NCBI RefSeq assembly: GCF_027923545.1
Contig: NZ_BROH01000003.1
Coordinates: forward strand, 186,001-250,000
Length of the DNA stretch: 64,000 bases
Reading direction: 5' to 3'
Source: Sinisalibacter aestuarii
GTDB taxonomy: Bacteria > Pseudomonadota > Alphaproteobacteria > Rhodobacterales > Rhodobacteraceae
Numbering within the stretch: position 1 is the stretch's first letter; the number at the start of each line of letters is the position of its first letter. The position numbers were made by a program, and so were the translations under genes. Below, in pieces: positions 18,371 through 29,315 of the stretch. Below the pieces are notes generated by a model. That model made no database searches. It was not told the origin of the DNA and worked only from the letters and a program-made list of their open reading frames with translations.

Positions 18371-18460
18371 AAGTCATTGAGGCAGGTTTCATACAGGCAA
18401 GAAACCTATCGAGCAGTAACCTCTATATAGAACTTCTGCCTCCGCCTTCCAAGCTAAAAG
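18342..18460 (-). ncRNA. candidate small structured RNA ending at the minus-strand terminator
   Basis: No minus-strand gene feeds the terminator at 18341-18370. Just upstream of it on that strand, CTGCCTC/GAGGCAG (18379-18385 with 18436-18442) can close a helix around an inner hairpin GGTTTC/GAAACC (18385-18390 with 18401-18406). A multi-helix RNA of about 120-150 nt is therefore plausible. The 5' end and promoter were not identified, and I do not recognise the family. Confidence 0.4.
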
Positions 18461-18461
18461 T

Positions 18462-18490
18462 TTGAAAACCTTGGCACGCCCCTCTAGCAT
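18462..18490 (+). promoter_or_regulatory. sigma70-like promoter for the solute-binding protein gene
   Basis: TTGAAA (18462-18467), a 17-base spacer and TAGCAT (18485-18490) lie about 40 bases before the start, with GGAGG at 18515-18519. Confidence 0.5.
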
Positions 18491-18531
18491 CGCCACCAGC
18501 GAAACAAGGAATCTGGAGGTTTGTTGCCGAG

Positions 18532-20373
18532 ATGAGACCAGAGTTTTTCCGCCGGACCCGTCAACAAACCCAAACGATTCTTGGCGCATTGGCAATTTTC
18601 ACCGCCGGCCTCGCCGCCGCCGGGGCCGAGCCGATGCACGGGATCGCGATGTATGGCGATCCCGCCTTGCCCGCCGACTTCACCCATCTGCCGCACGCCA
18701 ACCCGGACGCGCCGAAGGGCGGGAGAATCGTTTTTGCCGAATCGGGCGGCTACGATTCGCTCAACCCGTTCATCCGAAAAGGCAGCGCGCCCTGGCAGTT
18801 GCGCTACTGGGCGGTGGAAAGCCTGATGGGCCGGTCCTATGACGAGCCCTTCACCCTGTACGGGCTGCTGGCCGAAACGATCGAGACCGCGCCGGACCGC
18901 AGCTGGGTCGAGTTCACCCTGCGCGAAGAGGCAAGGTTTTCCGACGGTTCGCCGGTCACGGTGGAAGATGTGATGTGGTCTTACGAAACCCTCGCCACGC
19001 TCGGCCACCCGCGCTATGCCGGCGCCTGGGCCAAGGTCGAAAGCATGGAGCAGACCGGGCCGCGCTCGATCCGCTTCACCTTCAATGTCGACGACCGCGA
19101 GCTGGCGCTGATCATCGGCATCCGCCCGATTCTGAAGAAGGCCACCTATGACGGTGTGGCCTTCGACGAGAGCGACGGGGTGGCGATCGTGCCGGTCACA
19201 TCCGCCCCCTACGTGATCACCGAGTTCGAGCCGCAACGCTTCATGGTGCTCAGCCGCAATCCCGATTACTGGGGCAAGGATCTGCCCTTCATGCGCGGTC
19301 AGGCCAATCTCGACGAGATCCGGCTCGATTATTACGGCGATGGCGATGTGGTGTTCGAGGCGTTCAAGGCCGGCGAGGCCAATACCTACCGCGAGACCAA
19401 CGATCAGAAATGGGCCACGCAATACACCTTCCCGGCGGTGGAGCGCGGCGATGTCGTGCTGTCGGAAGTGCCGCATCGCCGGCCCAACGGGTACAACGGC
19501 TTCGTGATGAACACGCGGCGGTCGCAATTCGCCGACTGGCGTGTGCGCGAGGCGATGATCCAGGCTTTCCCCTTCGAATTCATCAACCAGACGATCAATG
19601 GCGGCGTGCCGCCCCGGATCGTGACCTATTTCGCCAATTCGGTGCTGGCCTCCGAGCCGGGCACCCCCGCCGGGGGCCGCGTGGCCGAGCTGCTCGCGCC
19701 CTTCGCGGCAGACATCCCGCCGGGCGCGATCGAAGGCTATGCCCTGCCCGTCTCCGACGGCTCCGAGCGCAACCGCGCAGGCATCGCCGCGGCGCTCGAT
19801 CTGATGGAACAGGCCGGCTGGACCGTGCAGGACGGGGTGATGAAGGATGGGGCCGGCACGCCCTTCACCTTCGACATCCTCGTCAGCCAGAACGCCACCG
19901 AAAGCCGCCAGATCATCGACATCTACACCGCCGCACTTGGCCGGCTCGGGATCACGCCCACGATCACCGCCGTGGATGCGGCGCAATATGTCGAACGCGG
20001 CAAGGCGCTCGATTTCGACATGGTGCCAAATAGCTGGGCCGCCTCGCTTTCGCCCGGCAACGAGCAGAAGCTCTATTGGGGCAGCGCGCAGGCCGATGCC
20101 GAGGGCACCCGCAACTGGGCCGGGGTGAAAAGCCCCGCGGTGGACGCGATGATCGACACGATGCTCGCCGCCACCGATCAGAGCGAGTTCAACGCCGCTG
20201 CCCATGCGCTCGACAGGCTCCTCGCCGCCGGCCGCTACGTGGTGCCGATCTGGTCGATGCAGCCCAACCCCTCGCATATCGCCCATGCCCGGCAACTGCA
20301 CTTCCCCGATTATGTGCCGATGTATGGCGATTACCTCGGCTTCCAGCCGGAAACCTGGTGGTGGGCGGAGTAG
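18532..20373 (+). CDS. ABC transporter substrate-binding protein, family 5 (YejA-like)
   Basis: 613 residues. An N-terminal signal peptide (about 1-32, ending AAGAEP) precedes an SBP_bac_5 domain with [38 protein letters not shown] and [10 protein letters not shown]. These resemble the YejA/microcin C subset of oligopeptide-binding proteins. It would capture peptides or similar solutes in the periplasm. No permease or ATPase genes follow; the next gene is an unrelated ACR3 transporter, so partners must be elsewhere. Confidence 0.85.
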   Translation: MRPEFFRRTRQQTQTILGALAIFTAGLAAAGAEPMHGIAMYGDPALPADFTHLPHANPDAPKGGRIVFAESGGYDSLNPFIRKGSAPWQLRYWAVESLMGRSYDEPFTLYGLLAETIETAPDRSWVEFTLREEARFSDGSPVTVEDVMWSYETLATLGHPRYAGAWAKVESMEQTGPRSIRFTFNVDDRELALIIGIRPILKKATYDGVAFDESDGVAIVPVTSAPYVITEFEPQRFMVLSRNPDYWGKDLPFMRGQANLDEIRLDYYGDGDVVFEAFKAGEANTYRETNDQKWATQYTFPAVERGDVVLSEVPHRRPNGYNGFVMNTRRSQFADWRVREAMIQAFPFEFINQTINGGVPPRIVTYFANSVLASEPGTPAGGRVAELLAPFAADIPPGAIEGYALPVSDGSERNRAGIAAALDLMEQAGWTVQDGVMKDGAGTPFTFDILVSQNATESRQIIDIYTAALGRLGITPTITAVDAAQYVERGKALDFDMVPNSWAASLSPGNEQKLYWGSAQADAEGTRNWAGVKSPAVDAMIDTMLAATDQSEFNAAAHALDRLLAAGRYVVPIWSMQPNPSHIAHARQLHFPDYVPMYGDYLGFQPETWWWAE

Positions 20374-20395
20374 CCCCCGAAGCCGGAGCAGGGAT

Positions 20396-21412
<1,017 letters not shown>

Positions 21413-21423
21413 TCCGGCGCGAT

Positions 21424-21450
21424 CTTGAGTATTTTTGCCAAGAAAAAGGA
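21424..21450. repeat. partial ATTTTT-core intergenic repeat between ACR3 and queA
   Basis: TTGAGTATTTTTGCCAAGAAAAAGG fills the short gap between two convergent genes. It matches the AT core of the repeats at 45-118 and 239-305 without their GC-rich hairpin. Confidence 0.4.
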
Positions 21451-21455
21451 GGCGG

Positions 21456-22538
21456 TCAGTTATCCTGCGGCAAGAGCAGCGAGGCATCGCCGTAGCTGAA
21501 GAAGCGGTAGCGCTCTTCGATCGCATGGGCATAGACCGCGCGCATCCGCTCAAGCCCCATCAGCGCCGAGACCAGCATCATCAGCGTCGATTTCGGCAGG
21601 TGGAAATTGGTCATCAGCGCGTCGGCGATGCGGAAGCGGTAGCCGGGACGGATGAAAATGTCAGTCTCGCCGATCCACGGTACGATATGGCCCGGCGCGT
21701 CGGCGGCGCTTTCGATCAGCCTCAGCGCGGTGGTCCCGACCGGCACGACCCGCCCGCCCGCTTGCTTGGTGGCGTTGATCTCGTCGGCAGCGCGCGGGCT
21801 CACCTCGCCCCATTCCGCATGCATCTTGTGATCGGAAAGGTCATCGACCTTCACCGGCAGGAAGGTGCCCGCGCCCACATGCAGGGTGACATGGGTGATC
21901 TCCACCCCCCGCGCGGCCAGCGCCGCCATCAGGGCGGCGTCGAAATGCAGCGAGGCGGTTGGCGCGGCGACGGCGCCCGGTTTCTCGGCCCAGATCGTCT
22001 GATAATCCTCGCGGTCCTGCGCATCGGCCTTGCGCTTGGCTTCGATATAGGGCGGCAGCGGCATTTGCCCGGCTTCCGACAGAGCCGCGTCGAAATCCGC
22101 GCCCGCGCGGTTGAAGCGCAGCCGCGCCTGCCCCTCCGCCTTGGCAACACAGATCGCCGAGAGCCGGTCGGAAAAGACGATTTCCTCGCCTTCGTTCACC
22201 TTGCGCAAGGGTTTGACCAGCGCCTGCCAGTCGCCGCCCGCCGCGGGCTCCAGCAAGGTCACCTCGACGCCCGCCACCGCCGTGCCCCGGTGCCGCTGGC
22301 CGCGCAGCCGCGCCGGGATCACCCTCGTGTCGTTCAGCACCAGCCGGTCGCCGGGGCGCAGGAAGTCCGGCAGCTCGATCGCGGTGGCATCGGTCAGCCG
22401 TGACGGCGTGGCCACCAGCAGCCGCGCCGAGGAGCGCGGGCGCGCGGGCCGCGTGGCGATCAGCGCGTCGGGCAGGTCGAAATCGTAATCCGACAGGCGA
22501 TGGCCCTCGGCGGCGCCATCGGGAGCGGGCTTGGTCAT
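21456..22538 (-). CDS. queA: S-adenosylmethionine:tRNA ribosyltransferase-isomerase QueA
   Basis: 360 residues with QueA signatures [44 protein letters not shown] and [16 protein letters not shown]. It transfers and isomerises the ribosyl group of SAM to make epoxyqueuosine in tRNA wobble position 34. The N-terminus is some 12 residues longer than many QueA proteins, so a later start is possible. It follows the AsmA-like gene by 7 bases on the same strand. Confidence 0.95.
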   Translation of the reverse strand: MTKPAPDGAAEGHRLSDYDFDLPDALIATRPARPRSSARLLVATPSRLTDATAIELPDFLRPGDRLVLNDTRVIPARLRGQRHRGTAVAGVEVTLLEPAAGGDWQALVKPLRKVNEGEEIVFSDRLSAICVAKAEGQARLRFNRAGADFDAALSEAGQMPLPPYIEAKRKADAQDREDYQTIWAEKPGAVAAPTASLHFDAALMAALAARGVEITHVTLHVGAGTFLPVKVDDLSDHKMHAEWGEVSPRAADEINATKQAGGRVVPVGTTALRLIESAADAPGHIVPWIGETDIFIRPGYRFRIADALMTNFHLPKSTLMMLVSALMGLERMRAVYAHAIEERYRFFSYGDASLLLPQDN

Positions 22539-22545
22539 GTGCGGG

Positions 22546-25500
22546 TTACTCCTGCGGCTGCTGCGGCGGCGGACGGCGGAAGATCTCGCGGAACGCGCCC
22601 GGGGTGAGGATCGACAGCGGGTTGATCTCTACCGCCGGTTCCGAGAACGGCCCCTTGAGGGTGAAGTTGAAGCCGACAAGCCCCTCGCCCTCGCGCGCCG
22701 AGAAGATCCGGCCGATGGAATTGAGCAGGTAGAAGGGCGAGAGCACGCCCTGCATGTCGACGGTCCCGGCGGCCATGTCGTAATAGCCGTCGAGCGAAAT
22801 GCCCATCGAGGCGCTGACCGCCGAGGAGCGGTAGAGCGTCACCGCGCTGGGGGTCAGACGGAAGCGCCCCTCCACCTCGCTGAACCGGATGCCGGGCCCG
22901 GAAAGCTGGTCGAGCAGGCCCACGACCGAGACCGCCGAGAGCAGTTCGGCCATTGCCGGCGCTTGCACCAGACGCACATCGGTGATGGTGAATTCGCCTT
23001 CATAGGTGCCGACCTCGCCCACCGGCGCGAGGATCAGCTCAAGCTTGCCGCCGCGCGCGGTCTGGAAAATGTTGGTGCCGCGCAGCACCCCGCCTGCCCT
23101 GTCGGATGTGATGCGGAAGGCGGCGCCGTTTTCCTGCTGCGCCACCGTGCCCTGGATCTGCGTGCCGCCGATGATGCGGCCGGTGAAGGTGCCGTGCAGC
23201 CCGCCCGACAGATCGAGATCGCCACGCAGGTTCTGGATCTGGATGCCTTCCGAGATGATCAGCTTGTCGAGCGCGAGGGTCAGCGGCATGCGCGGGCCGG
23301 GCGCGCCGCCGCCGCCACCGGAATCGAGATCGGCATGGCGCATGTCGATGGTGCCGCCGGGCACGGTGATCGCGATCGGCTGATTGGCGCCGCGCCCGGT
23401 GAGCGTGACCGGCGCATCGAGCCAGCCGCCGATGGTCACCCGCTCGAACACCGCCTCGCTGAGCCCGCCGCCCTCGGCGGTGGTGACGCGGCCGCGCGCG
23501 GTCAGCCCGGAGGCTTCGAGCACCAGGCTGTCGGCAACCGGCCGGTCGCCGACACGCGCATCCACCTCCAGCTTGCCGGTGCCGGAGGCGGCCTTGCTCC
23601 AGCCGGTGCCGGGGATCGACATGCCGAGCCCGGCGAGATCGGAGGTGAGCACGAGATGCGGCCCGTCTTCGAAATCCATCGCGAAATGCGCCCGCGTCGT
23701 GCCGGTCACCATTTCCTCGATGGCGCCGAGGCCGAACTCGCGCAGCGAGGAGGCGTTGAGCGCGATGGTCCCTTCCACCTGCGCACCGCCGGCCTTGCCG
23801 TCGATCATCGGCACCCGCCAGCTTCCCGAGGCCGAGGCCTGCCCGATCCGCACCGGCCCGGTGATCTCCACTCCGCTATTGGTGGCGTTCACGCTCAGGC
23901 TGTCGGCCACCAGCAGCTTCTCGGCGATGACCTGATCGGAGGTCACATCCGTCAGGGTGGCACGGATGTCGTATTGCAACTGGTCGGCGTGCAGATCGCC
24001 GGGCACGATGGGAAAGCTCACCCGGCCGCGCGCCGCCATATGGCCGCGGGCCAGTTCCGGCCCGTAGCTGTTGCCCTCGAAGATGTGGAACGGCGGCAGA
24101 TCGAGCAGCGCCAGCCCGCCCCGGATCGGTCCCTCCATCGCGAGGTTCACCGCGCCGATATTGGGCTCGGCGTACAGATCGGCGATCCGGTAGGACAGGC
24201 CCGAAAGATCCATCACGCTGCCATCCGGCGCGGTCACGCTGGCAGTATCGGCGACGGCGGTGAAGGAGTGCGGGCCGATGCTGATATAACCCTCGGCGAT
24301 CTCGACCTGCGGCAGCGTGTCGATCACCCGCACGATACTGTCGCGCATGCCGAACGTGCCGCTCATTGAAACCTTCTCGCCCGGCTCCTTGCGCCAGACG
24401 ACCACGCCTTCGGTCGCCTCGCCCGCAGAGACGTTTCGGGCCACCCAGGCACGGGTCACCGGTTCGGCCCCGACCGGCCAGATGGCGAGGATCTCGTCCA
24501 CGGGCGCGCTTTCGAAGCGCCCGTCCAGCGCCATGTGCCAGCCATCGCGCTCGGCGCCAAGCGTGCCAGAGACCTCGTAGCGCCGGTCGCCCCGGTAGAC
24601 AACGGCCTGACCGATGTCGATGGTGAAGGGCGAGAGGCGCACCCGCAGATCGGCAACGCCGCTGTCGAGCACCAGCGGCGCCTCGAACATGCCGGCAGGG
24701 TCGAGCAAGGCGCCCCCGAGCCGGACCTGCCCGATCAGGCTGCCGGGCCAGCCGCCCTGAAAATCGGCGAGGAACACCTGCCCCTCGGCCTCGGCGGTGC
24801 CAAGCTCGGAACGCACCGAAAAGCCCTGGAAATCCAGCCGCTGCTGGCTCGGCTCGAAGTCGATATAGATTTTCGCCCCGTCGAAGGCGGCAGGCTTCGC
24901 GCCCGGCACGGGCGAGAGCGCGCCCTCGCCGATCTCCATCGTGCCGGCGAGGTCGGAGACCGCGCCGCTCGGGTCGAGCGTGGAGCGCAGCGCGCCCGAG
25001 ATCGGCGCGTCGATCACCGACAGGAAAGCCAGCGCCGGCGCCTGCGCGGCGATATCGCGGGCGGCGGCATTGGAGAACCGGGCCGACAGGCTCGCTTCGG
25101 AACTGTCGCGCGCCGAGCGGAAGGCAAACTCGGTGGTGGCCAGCTCCTCGGTGCCGTTGAACACATCGAAACTCACGGTGGTATCCACCACCCGCTCGCC
25201 CGGCGCGATTTCCAGCCGCCCGTCGGTGACCTGCCACAGCCGGCCGGAGCGCGCATCTTCCAGCGTGATGGTCAGATCGGTTGCCTCAAGCCGCGCCGTG
25301 GTTTTGAGCAATCCGTCGTTGAAGGCGGTGTCGATCGTGTCGAGCACGGTGGCGAGGCTGCCCGCCGTGCCGATTTCCTGCCCGAGTTGCAGCGCGAAGC
25401 TGCCATCCTGAAGCCGCCGCAGCGTCATCTGCGCGCCGCGCAGCCGCAGGATCGTCGGTTCGATCTTGCCGACCAGAGCGCCGCCCAGCCGAAAGCCGCC

Positions 25501-25857
25501 CTCGACGCTGTTGAGCTGCGCCAGTTCCAGCCCGGTCGCATCCTTGATCCCGAGGCCGACAAGGCGCAGCATCGGCCGCCCGCGCGGGGTGACGCCGAAT
25601 TCCACCTGCTGCAGCGTGAACGACCCCTCGGGCATTGCCGCGTTCATCCGGTCGAGCACCTGCATCGCCACCCAGCCGGGCAGCGCGATCACCCGGCCGG
25701 TAAGCGACATCGAGGCCAGCAGGAGAAACAGCGCGACCAGCCCGGCCGAAACCAGCGTCCAGATGCTCAGATGCCAGTGCAGACGCCGCGGCCGCCAGCG
25801 GCGGCGCGGTTCCGGCGTGGTGGCCTTCGGTTTGTCCGTGCTCGTGGTGTCGGTCAT
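22546..25857 (-). CDS. giant AsmA-like/DUF3971 (YhdP-type) envelope protein
   Basis: 1103 residues. A short Arg-rich cytoplasmic N-terminus and one membrane anchor (~32-55) are followed by a long repetitive beta-rich region with a DUF3971 section and an AsmA-like C-terminal section ([20 protein letters not shown]). Proteins of this class (YhdP, TamB, AsmA relatives) bridge inner and outer membranes and move phospholipids. The length fits the alphaproteobacterial versions. It is co-directional with queA (7-base gap) and divergent from bcp. Confidence 0.85.
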   Translation of the reverse strand: MTDTTSTDKPKATTPEPRRRWRPRRLHWHLSIWTLVSAGLVALFLLLASMSLTGRVIALPGWVAMQVLDRMNAAMPEGSFTLQQVEFGVTPRGRPMLRLVGLGIKDATGLELAQLNSVEGGFRLGGALVGKIEPTILRLRGAQMTLRRLQDGSFALQLGQEIGTAGSLATVLDTIDTAFNDGLLKTTARLEATDLTITLEDARSGRLWQVTDGRLEIAPGERVVDTTVSFDVFNGTEELATTEFAFRSARDSSEASLSARFSNAAARDIAAQAPALAFLSVIDAPISGALRSTLDPSGAVSDLAGTMEIGEGALSPVPGAKPAAFDGAKIYIDFEPSQQRLDFQGFSVRSELGTAEAEGQVFLADFQGGWPGSLIGQVRLGGALLDPAGMFEAPLVLDSGVADLRVRLSPFTIDIGQAVVYRGDRRYEVSGTLGAERDGWHMALDGRFESAPVDEILAIWPVGAEPVTRAWVARNVSAGEATEGVVVWRKEPGEKVSMSGTFGMRDSIVRVIDTLPQVEIAEGYISIGPHSFTAVADTASVTAPDGSVMDLSGLSYRIADLYAEPNIGAVNLAMEGPIRGGLALLDLPPFHIFEGNSYGPELARGHMAARGRVSFPIVPGDLHADQLQYDIRATLTDVTSDQVIAEKLLVADSLSVNATNSGVEITGPVRIGQASASGSWRVPMIDGKAGGAQVEGTIALNASSLREFGLGAIEEMVTGTTRAHFAMDFEDGPHLVLTSDLAGLGMSIPGTGWSKAASGTGKLEVDARVGDRPVADSLVLEASGLTARGRVTTAEGGGLSEAVFERVTIGGWLDAPVTLTGRGANQPIAITVPGGTIDMRHADLDSGGGGGAPGPRMPLTLALDKLIISEGIQIQNLRGDLDLSGGLHGTFTGRIIGGTQIQGTVAQQENGAAFRITSDRAGGVLRGTNIFQTARGGKLELILAPVGEVGTYEGEFTITDVRLVQAPAMAELLSAVSVVGLLDQLSGPGIRFSEVEGRFRLTPSAVTLYRSSAVSASMGISLDGYYDMAAGTVDMQGVLSPFYLLNSIGRIFSAREGEGLVGFNFTLKGPFSEPAVEINPLSILTPGAFREIFRRPPPQQPQE

Positions 25858-25950
25858 ACAGCTTCTTGCAGGGCCTCAAGCTCCGCCCTAGTTTCGCGGG
25901 CATGGCCCATGGAAATATGCCATAAGCGAATGACTTCAGGAAGGAAAGCA

Positions 25951-26424
25951 ATGTCGGACAGCCTTGTCGAGCTCGGCGCGAAAGCGCCTGATTTCACCCT
26001 GCCCCGCGATGGCGGCGGCAGCGTCAGCCTTTCGGATTTTGCCGGCAAGCCGGTGGTCCTGTTCTTCTATCCCAAGGCCAATACGCCGGGCTGCACCACC
26101 GAGGCGCGCGATTTCACCGCCATGCTGGGCGCGTTCGAGGCCGCCGGAGCGGTGGTACTGGGCATTTCGAAAGACAGCGTGAAGAAGCAGGAAAACTTCG
26201 TCGCCAAGCAGGAGCTGGCGATGCCGGTCCTGTCGGATGCCGAGGGCGACGTCTGCGAGCGCTACGGTGTCTGGGGCGAGAAGAAGATGTATGGCAAGAC
26301 CTTCCTTGGCATCACCCGCACCACCTACCTGATCGGGCCGGACGGGACGGTTGCGCAGGTCTGGCCGAAGGTGAAGGTCGCCGGTCATGCCGAAGAGGTG
26401 CTCGACGCGGTGCGCGCGCTGTGA
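25951..26424 (+). CDS. bcp: peroxiredoxin of the BCP (bacterioferritin comigratory protein) group
   Basis: 157 residues, thioredoxin fold. The peroxidatic Cys48 lies in NTPGCTTEARDF. The E. coli-type resolving Cys five residues later is Arg here, so the enzyme is 1-Cys or uses the distant Cys in GDVCERYG or an external thiol. It reduces hydroperoxides. The start at 25951 follows AGGAAGG. Its stop overlaps the DUF455 start (GTGA), implying coupling. Confidence 0.92.
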   Translation: MSDSLVELGAKAPDFTLPRDGGGSVSLSDFAGKPVVLFFYPKANTPGCTTEARDFTAMLGAFEAAGAVVLGISKDSVKKQENFVAKQELAMPVLSDAEGDVCERYGVWGEKKMYGKTFLGITRTTYLIGPDGTVAQVWPKVKVAGHAEEVLDAVRAL

Positions 26425-27248
26425 CCGAAACGCTGGCGGCGATGGCCGAAGCGGTCTTGCGCACCGCGGACGGGCATGAAAAAGCCGCGCTTTCCCAAAG
26501 CCTTGCCGCCCGCTGGCAATCTTCGCGCGAAGCCGGTGCGCCGCTCGATATCGGCACCGCAACCCCGCCCGACCGGCCTGCCCGGCCCGCACGCCCCGAA
26601 TTGCTCGATCCGCGTGACGTGCCGCGCCGCCGGCCCGGCTCGCCCGCGGGCCGGATCGCGATGCTGCACGCCGTGGCGCATATCGAGCTGAACGCCATCG
26701 ACCTGCACTGGGATATCGTCGCGCGCTTCACCGCCACCAGGATGCCGCCTGGATTCTATGATGACTGGGTGAAGGCCGCCGCCGAGGAATCCCGTCATTT
26801 CAAGCTCGTAACGGGCGTTCTTGAGGCGCATGGCAGCCATTATGGCGCGCTTCCCGCCCATGCCGGGATGTGGCGTGCGGCGGAAGACACGATGGACGAT
26901 CTGATGGGTCGCCTCGCCGTCGTGCCGATGGTGCTGGAGGCGCGGGGGCTCGATGTGACCCCCGACATGATCGCCCTGTTCGAGAAGGCCGGCGACGAAA
27001 AGGCCGTGGAGGCGCTCAGGGTGATCTATGCCGAGGAAGTCGGCCATGTCGCCTATGGGTCGAAATGGTTCCATTTTCTCTGCGGCCGCCACGAGCTGGA
27101 CCCGAAAGACACGTTTCACGGCCTCGTGCGGCGCTACTTCCACGGCGCGCTAAAGCCGCCATTCAACGAGGAAAAACGCGCCGAAGCCGGGTTGCCGCCC
27201 GAATTCTACTGGCCGCTTGCTGAAAACCGCGCCACTTCCGCGCGGTAG
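26421..27248 (+). CDS. DUF455 family ferritin-like protein
   Basis: 275 residues, starting at GTG overlapping the bcp stop. Carboxylate/His motifs of a ferritin-like di-metal four-helix bundle are visible: HIELNAIDLHWD, EESRHF and EEVGHVAYG. DUF455 proteins resemble MiaE-like tRNA hydroxylases, but no activity is established to my knowledge. Coupling to bcp suggests a shared oxidative-stress or iron context. Confidence 0.85.
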   Translation: MTETLAAMAEAVLRTADGHEKAALSQSLAARWQSSREAGAPLDIGTATPPDRPARPARPELLDPRDVPRRRPGSPAGRIAMLHAVAHIELNAIDLHWDIVARFTATRMPPGFYDDWVKAAAEESRHFKLVTGVLEAHGSHYGALPAHAGMWRAAEDTMDDLMGRLAVVPMVLEARGLDVTPDMIALFEKAGDEKAVEALRVIYAEEVGHVAYGSKWFHFLCGRHELDPKDTFHGLVRRYFHGALKPPFNEEKRAEAGLPPEFYWPLAENRATSAR

Positions 27249-27381
27249 CGCTCACATCCGCCCGACAGCCAAAATCGCCGCGAAAGTCGGCGGTTTCTCG
27301 CCAAGTGCGACATACCAACCCAATGAAAAAACGCCCGATTTCTTGCCTCATCGGCCGCCAGCGGCTATTCAAACTGACAAC

Positions 27382-27408
27382 GCGCGCGATTGTGGATAAG
27401 TCGCGCGC
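27382..27408. promoter_or_regulatory. perfect DnaA box in the loop of a GC palindrome
   Basis: TGTGGATAA at 27391-27399 is the exact complement of the DnaA box TTATCCACA. It sits between GCGCGCGA (27382-27389) and TCGCGCGC (27401-27408). It lies just before the M23 peptidase gene. A single box does not make an origin. Confidence 0.4.
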
Positions 27409-27439
27409 CTTTCGGGATGGGGCAAACGGAAATGAGCCA

Positions 27440-28753
27440 TTGCTGAAAAGACTGGCACACACACTCGACCATAGACTTGAACGCAGATTTCCGGAGCAGC
27501 GCTTGTTTCTGCGCTCCGATGAGGGGACGCGGTTCATCACGCTCTCGCCGCTCACCCAGCTGATCGGCTGGGTCGGCAGTGCGGCCTTCGTTGCCTGGGC
27601 GATCATCGCCACCGCCGTTCTGCTGATGGATTCCATCGGCTCCGGCACCCTGCGCGACCAGGCGCAGCGTGAACAGAAGCTCTACGAGGAACGCCTGCAG
27701 GTGCTTGCCACCGAGCGGGATTCGCGCGCCGCCGAGGCCGCCGCCGCGCAGGGGCGTTTTGCGCTGGCGATGGATCAGATCTCGGTCATGCAGTCGGAGC
27801 TGCTCTCCTCCGAAGACCGCCGCAAGGAGCTTGAAACCGGGATCAACGTGATCCAGGCCACCCTGCGGCGCACGATGAACGACCGTGACGCCGCCCGCGC
27901 CGAGCTGGACACCATGATTGCCGAGGTCGATGGCGCCGATGGCGCCGCCCGCCCCGGGCTGCGCGATGACAGTTCCACCGTCTCCTTCCTCACCGCCGCG
28001 CTCGAAGCCACCGCCGCCGAGCGCGATGCGGCGCTGAGCACCGCCGCCGCCGCCGAGGATTATGCCGAGAACCTCGTTTTCGAACAGCGTCTGCGCGATG
28101 AGCGCAACGACCAGATCTTCCGCCAGCTCGAAGACGCGGTGACCGTTTCGCTGGAGCCGCTCGACAAGATGTTCGAGGCGGCGGGGATGTCGACGGATTC
28201 GATCCTCGACACGGTGCGGCGCGGCTATTCCGGCCAGGGCGGCCCGCTGATGCCGATGATCCTGTCGACCAAGGGCGAGGAGCCCGATGCCGATACGCTG
28301 CGCGCCAACGATATTCTCGGCGAGCTCGACCGGATGAACCTCTATCGCATCGCGGCGGAAAAACTGCCCTTCGCGATGCCGGTGAAAAGCTCGTTCCGCT
28401 ACACCTCGGGCTTCGGCTACCGCTGGGGCCGGCTGCATGCGGGCACCGACATGGCCGGCCCGGTGGGCACGCCGATCTACGCCACCGCTGACGGGGTTGT
28501 GATCCATGCCGGCTGGCAGTCCGGCTATGGTCGCCTGATCAAGATCCGCCACGATTTCGGGGTCGAAACCCGCTACGGGCACCTGTCGGCCATCGGGGTG
28601 AAAGTTGGCGATAGGGTCTCGCGCGGCGAGCGGATCGGTGATATGGGAAATTCTGGCCGCTCGACCGGGCCGCACCTGCACTATGAGGTGCGCGTCGGCG
28701 GCAAAGCAATCGACCCGATGATATACATCAAGGCAGGACGCAATGTTTTCTAA
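27440..28753 (+). CDS. DUF5930/M23 family metallopeptidase (cell-wall endopeptidase)
   Basis: About 437 residues from a TTG start at 27440, chosen because homologues as I recall them begin near LAHTLDHRLERRFPEQRLFL and GGA lies 10 bases upstream. An ATG at 27305 would add 45 unlikely residues, and the choice is uncertain. There is one membrane segment (~50-70), a long coiled coil (~75-250), and a C-terminal LytM domain with metal ligands in HAGTDMAG and HLHYEV and a further RYGHLS. The site is complete, so it should be active in the periplasm. It overlaps the bactofilin gene by 11 bases. Confidence 0.85.
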   Translation: MLKRLAHTLDHRLERRFPEQRLFLRSDEGTRFITLSPLTQLIGWVGSAAFVAWAIIATAVLLMDSIGSGTLRDQAQREQKLYEERLQVLATERDSRAAEAAAAQGRFALAMDQISVMQSELLSSEDRRKELETGINVIQATLRRTMNDRDAARAELDTMIAEVDGADGAARPGLRDDSSTVSFLTAALEATAAERDAALSTAAAAEDYAENLVFEQRLRDERNDQIFRQLEDAVTVSLEPLDKMFEAAGMSTDSILDTVRRGYSGQGGPLMPMILSTKGEEPDADTLRANDILGELDRMNLYRIAAEKLPFAMPVKSSFRYTSGFGYRWGRLHAGTDMAGPVGTPIYATADGVVIHAGWQSGYGRLIKIRHDFGVETRYGHLSAIGVKVGDRVSRGERIGDMGNSGRSTGPHLHYEVRVGGKAIDPMIYIKAGRNVF

Positions 28754-29240
28754 AAGCAAGATCAACGAACCCGGGCCCAAAGCGGCCAGCGACAGCGCTC
28801 CCAAACCGTCGATGCCGGAAGCACCCAAACCTGCCGCAAGCTCGCCCGTTCCGGGCGCGGCCACCACGCCGAAAGCCAAGCCGCCGGCCTCGACCCTGTC
28901 GGCTGATCTCGTCGTCAAAGGCAACATGAAATCGACCGGCGACATCGTGATCGAAGGCACCGTCGAGGGCGATATCCGCGCCCATATGCTCACCGTCGGC
29001 GAAAGCGCCACGGTGAAGGGCGAAGTGGTGGCCGACGATGTGGTGGTCAATGGCCGGATCATCGGCCGTCTGCGCGGCCTCAAGGTGCGCCTCACCGCCA
29101 CCGCCCGCGTCGAGGGCGACATCATCCACAAGACGATCGCGATCGAGAGCGGCGCCCATTTCGAAGGTTCGGTGCAGCGTCAGGACGATCCGCTCAGCAC
29201 CACCGGCGGCAAGAAGCCGCTGCCGCTGCCGGAAAACTGA
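28743..29240 (+). CDS. bactofilin
   Basis: 165 residues. A Pro/Ala/Lys-rich disordered N-terminus (~1-50) precedes the DUF583 beta-helix core (LSADLVVKGNMKSTGDIVIE, then VEGDIRAHML, NGRIIGRLRG) and a short disordered tail. Bactofilins polymerise without nucleotide and localise cell-wall enzymes. Overlap with an upstream M23 peptidase is the classic pairing, suggesting this scaffold positions that endopeptidase for cell shape. Confidence 0.92.
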   Translation: MFSKSKINEPGPKAASDSAPKPSMPEAPKPAASSPVPGAATTPKAKPPASTLSADLVVKGNMKSTGDIVIEGTVEGDIRAHMLTVGESATVKGEVVADDVVVNGRIIGRLRGLKVRLTATARVEGDIIHKTIAIESGAHFEGSVQRQDDPLSTTGGKKPLPLPEN

Positions 29241-29264
29241 TCCCGGGCCAAAGCGCCAAAGACG

Positions 29265-29291
29265 AAGGCCGCCCAAAGGGCGGCCTTTTTG
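29265..29291 (+). terminator. Rho-independent terminator after the bactofilin gene
   Basis: AAGGCCGCCC (29265-29274) and GGGCGGCCTT (29278-29287) form a perfect 10-base stem with an AAA loop, then TTT and a further T-rich stretch. Confidence 0.88.
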
Positions 29292-29315
29292 TTTGTCCAT
29301 TTCCCAGCGCCCCGG

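Noticed and set aside
18471-18490. Possible sigma54 promoter (TTGGCACG followed by TAGCA)
   Set aside because: The GG and GC dinucleotides are 12 bases apart instead of 10, so the site does not fit; a sigma70-like pair overlaps it with correct spacing.
18389-18595. Minus-strand open frame of 68 codons
   Set aside because: It starts inside the solute-binding protein gene, has no good ribosome-binding site and crosses the RNA-like helices.
22531-24369. Very long open frame antisense to the AsmA-like gene
   Set aside because: High GC leaves few stops in shadow frames; the translation is Arg/His/Gly-rich without family motifs. The same applies to similar antisense frames over pstC, the agl operon, the solute-binding gene, the MCP and hyuA.
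27391-27399. Chromosomal or plasmid replication origin
   Set aside because: Only one DnaA box is visible, with no AT-rich unwinding region, iterons or replication gene nearby.
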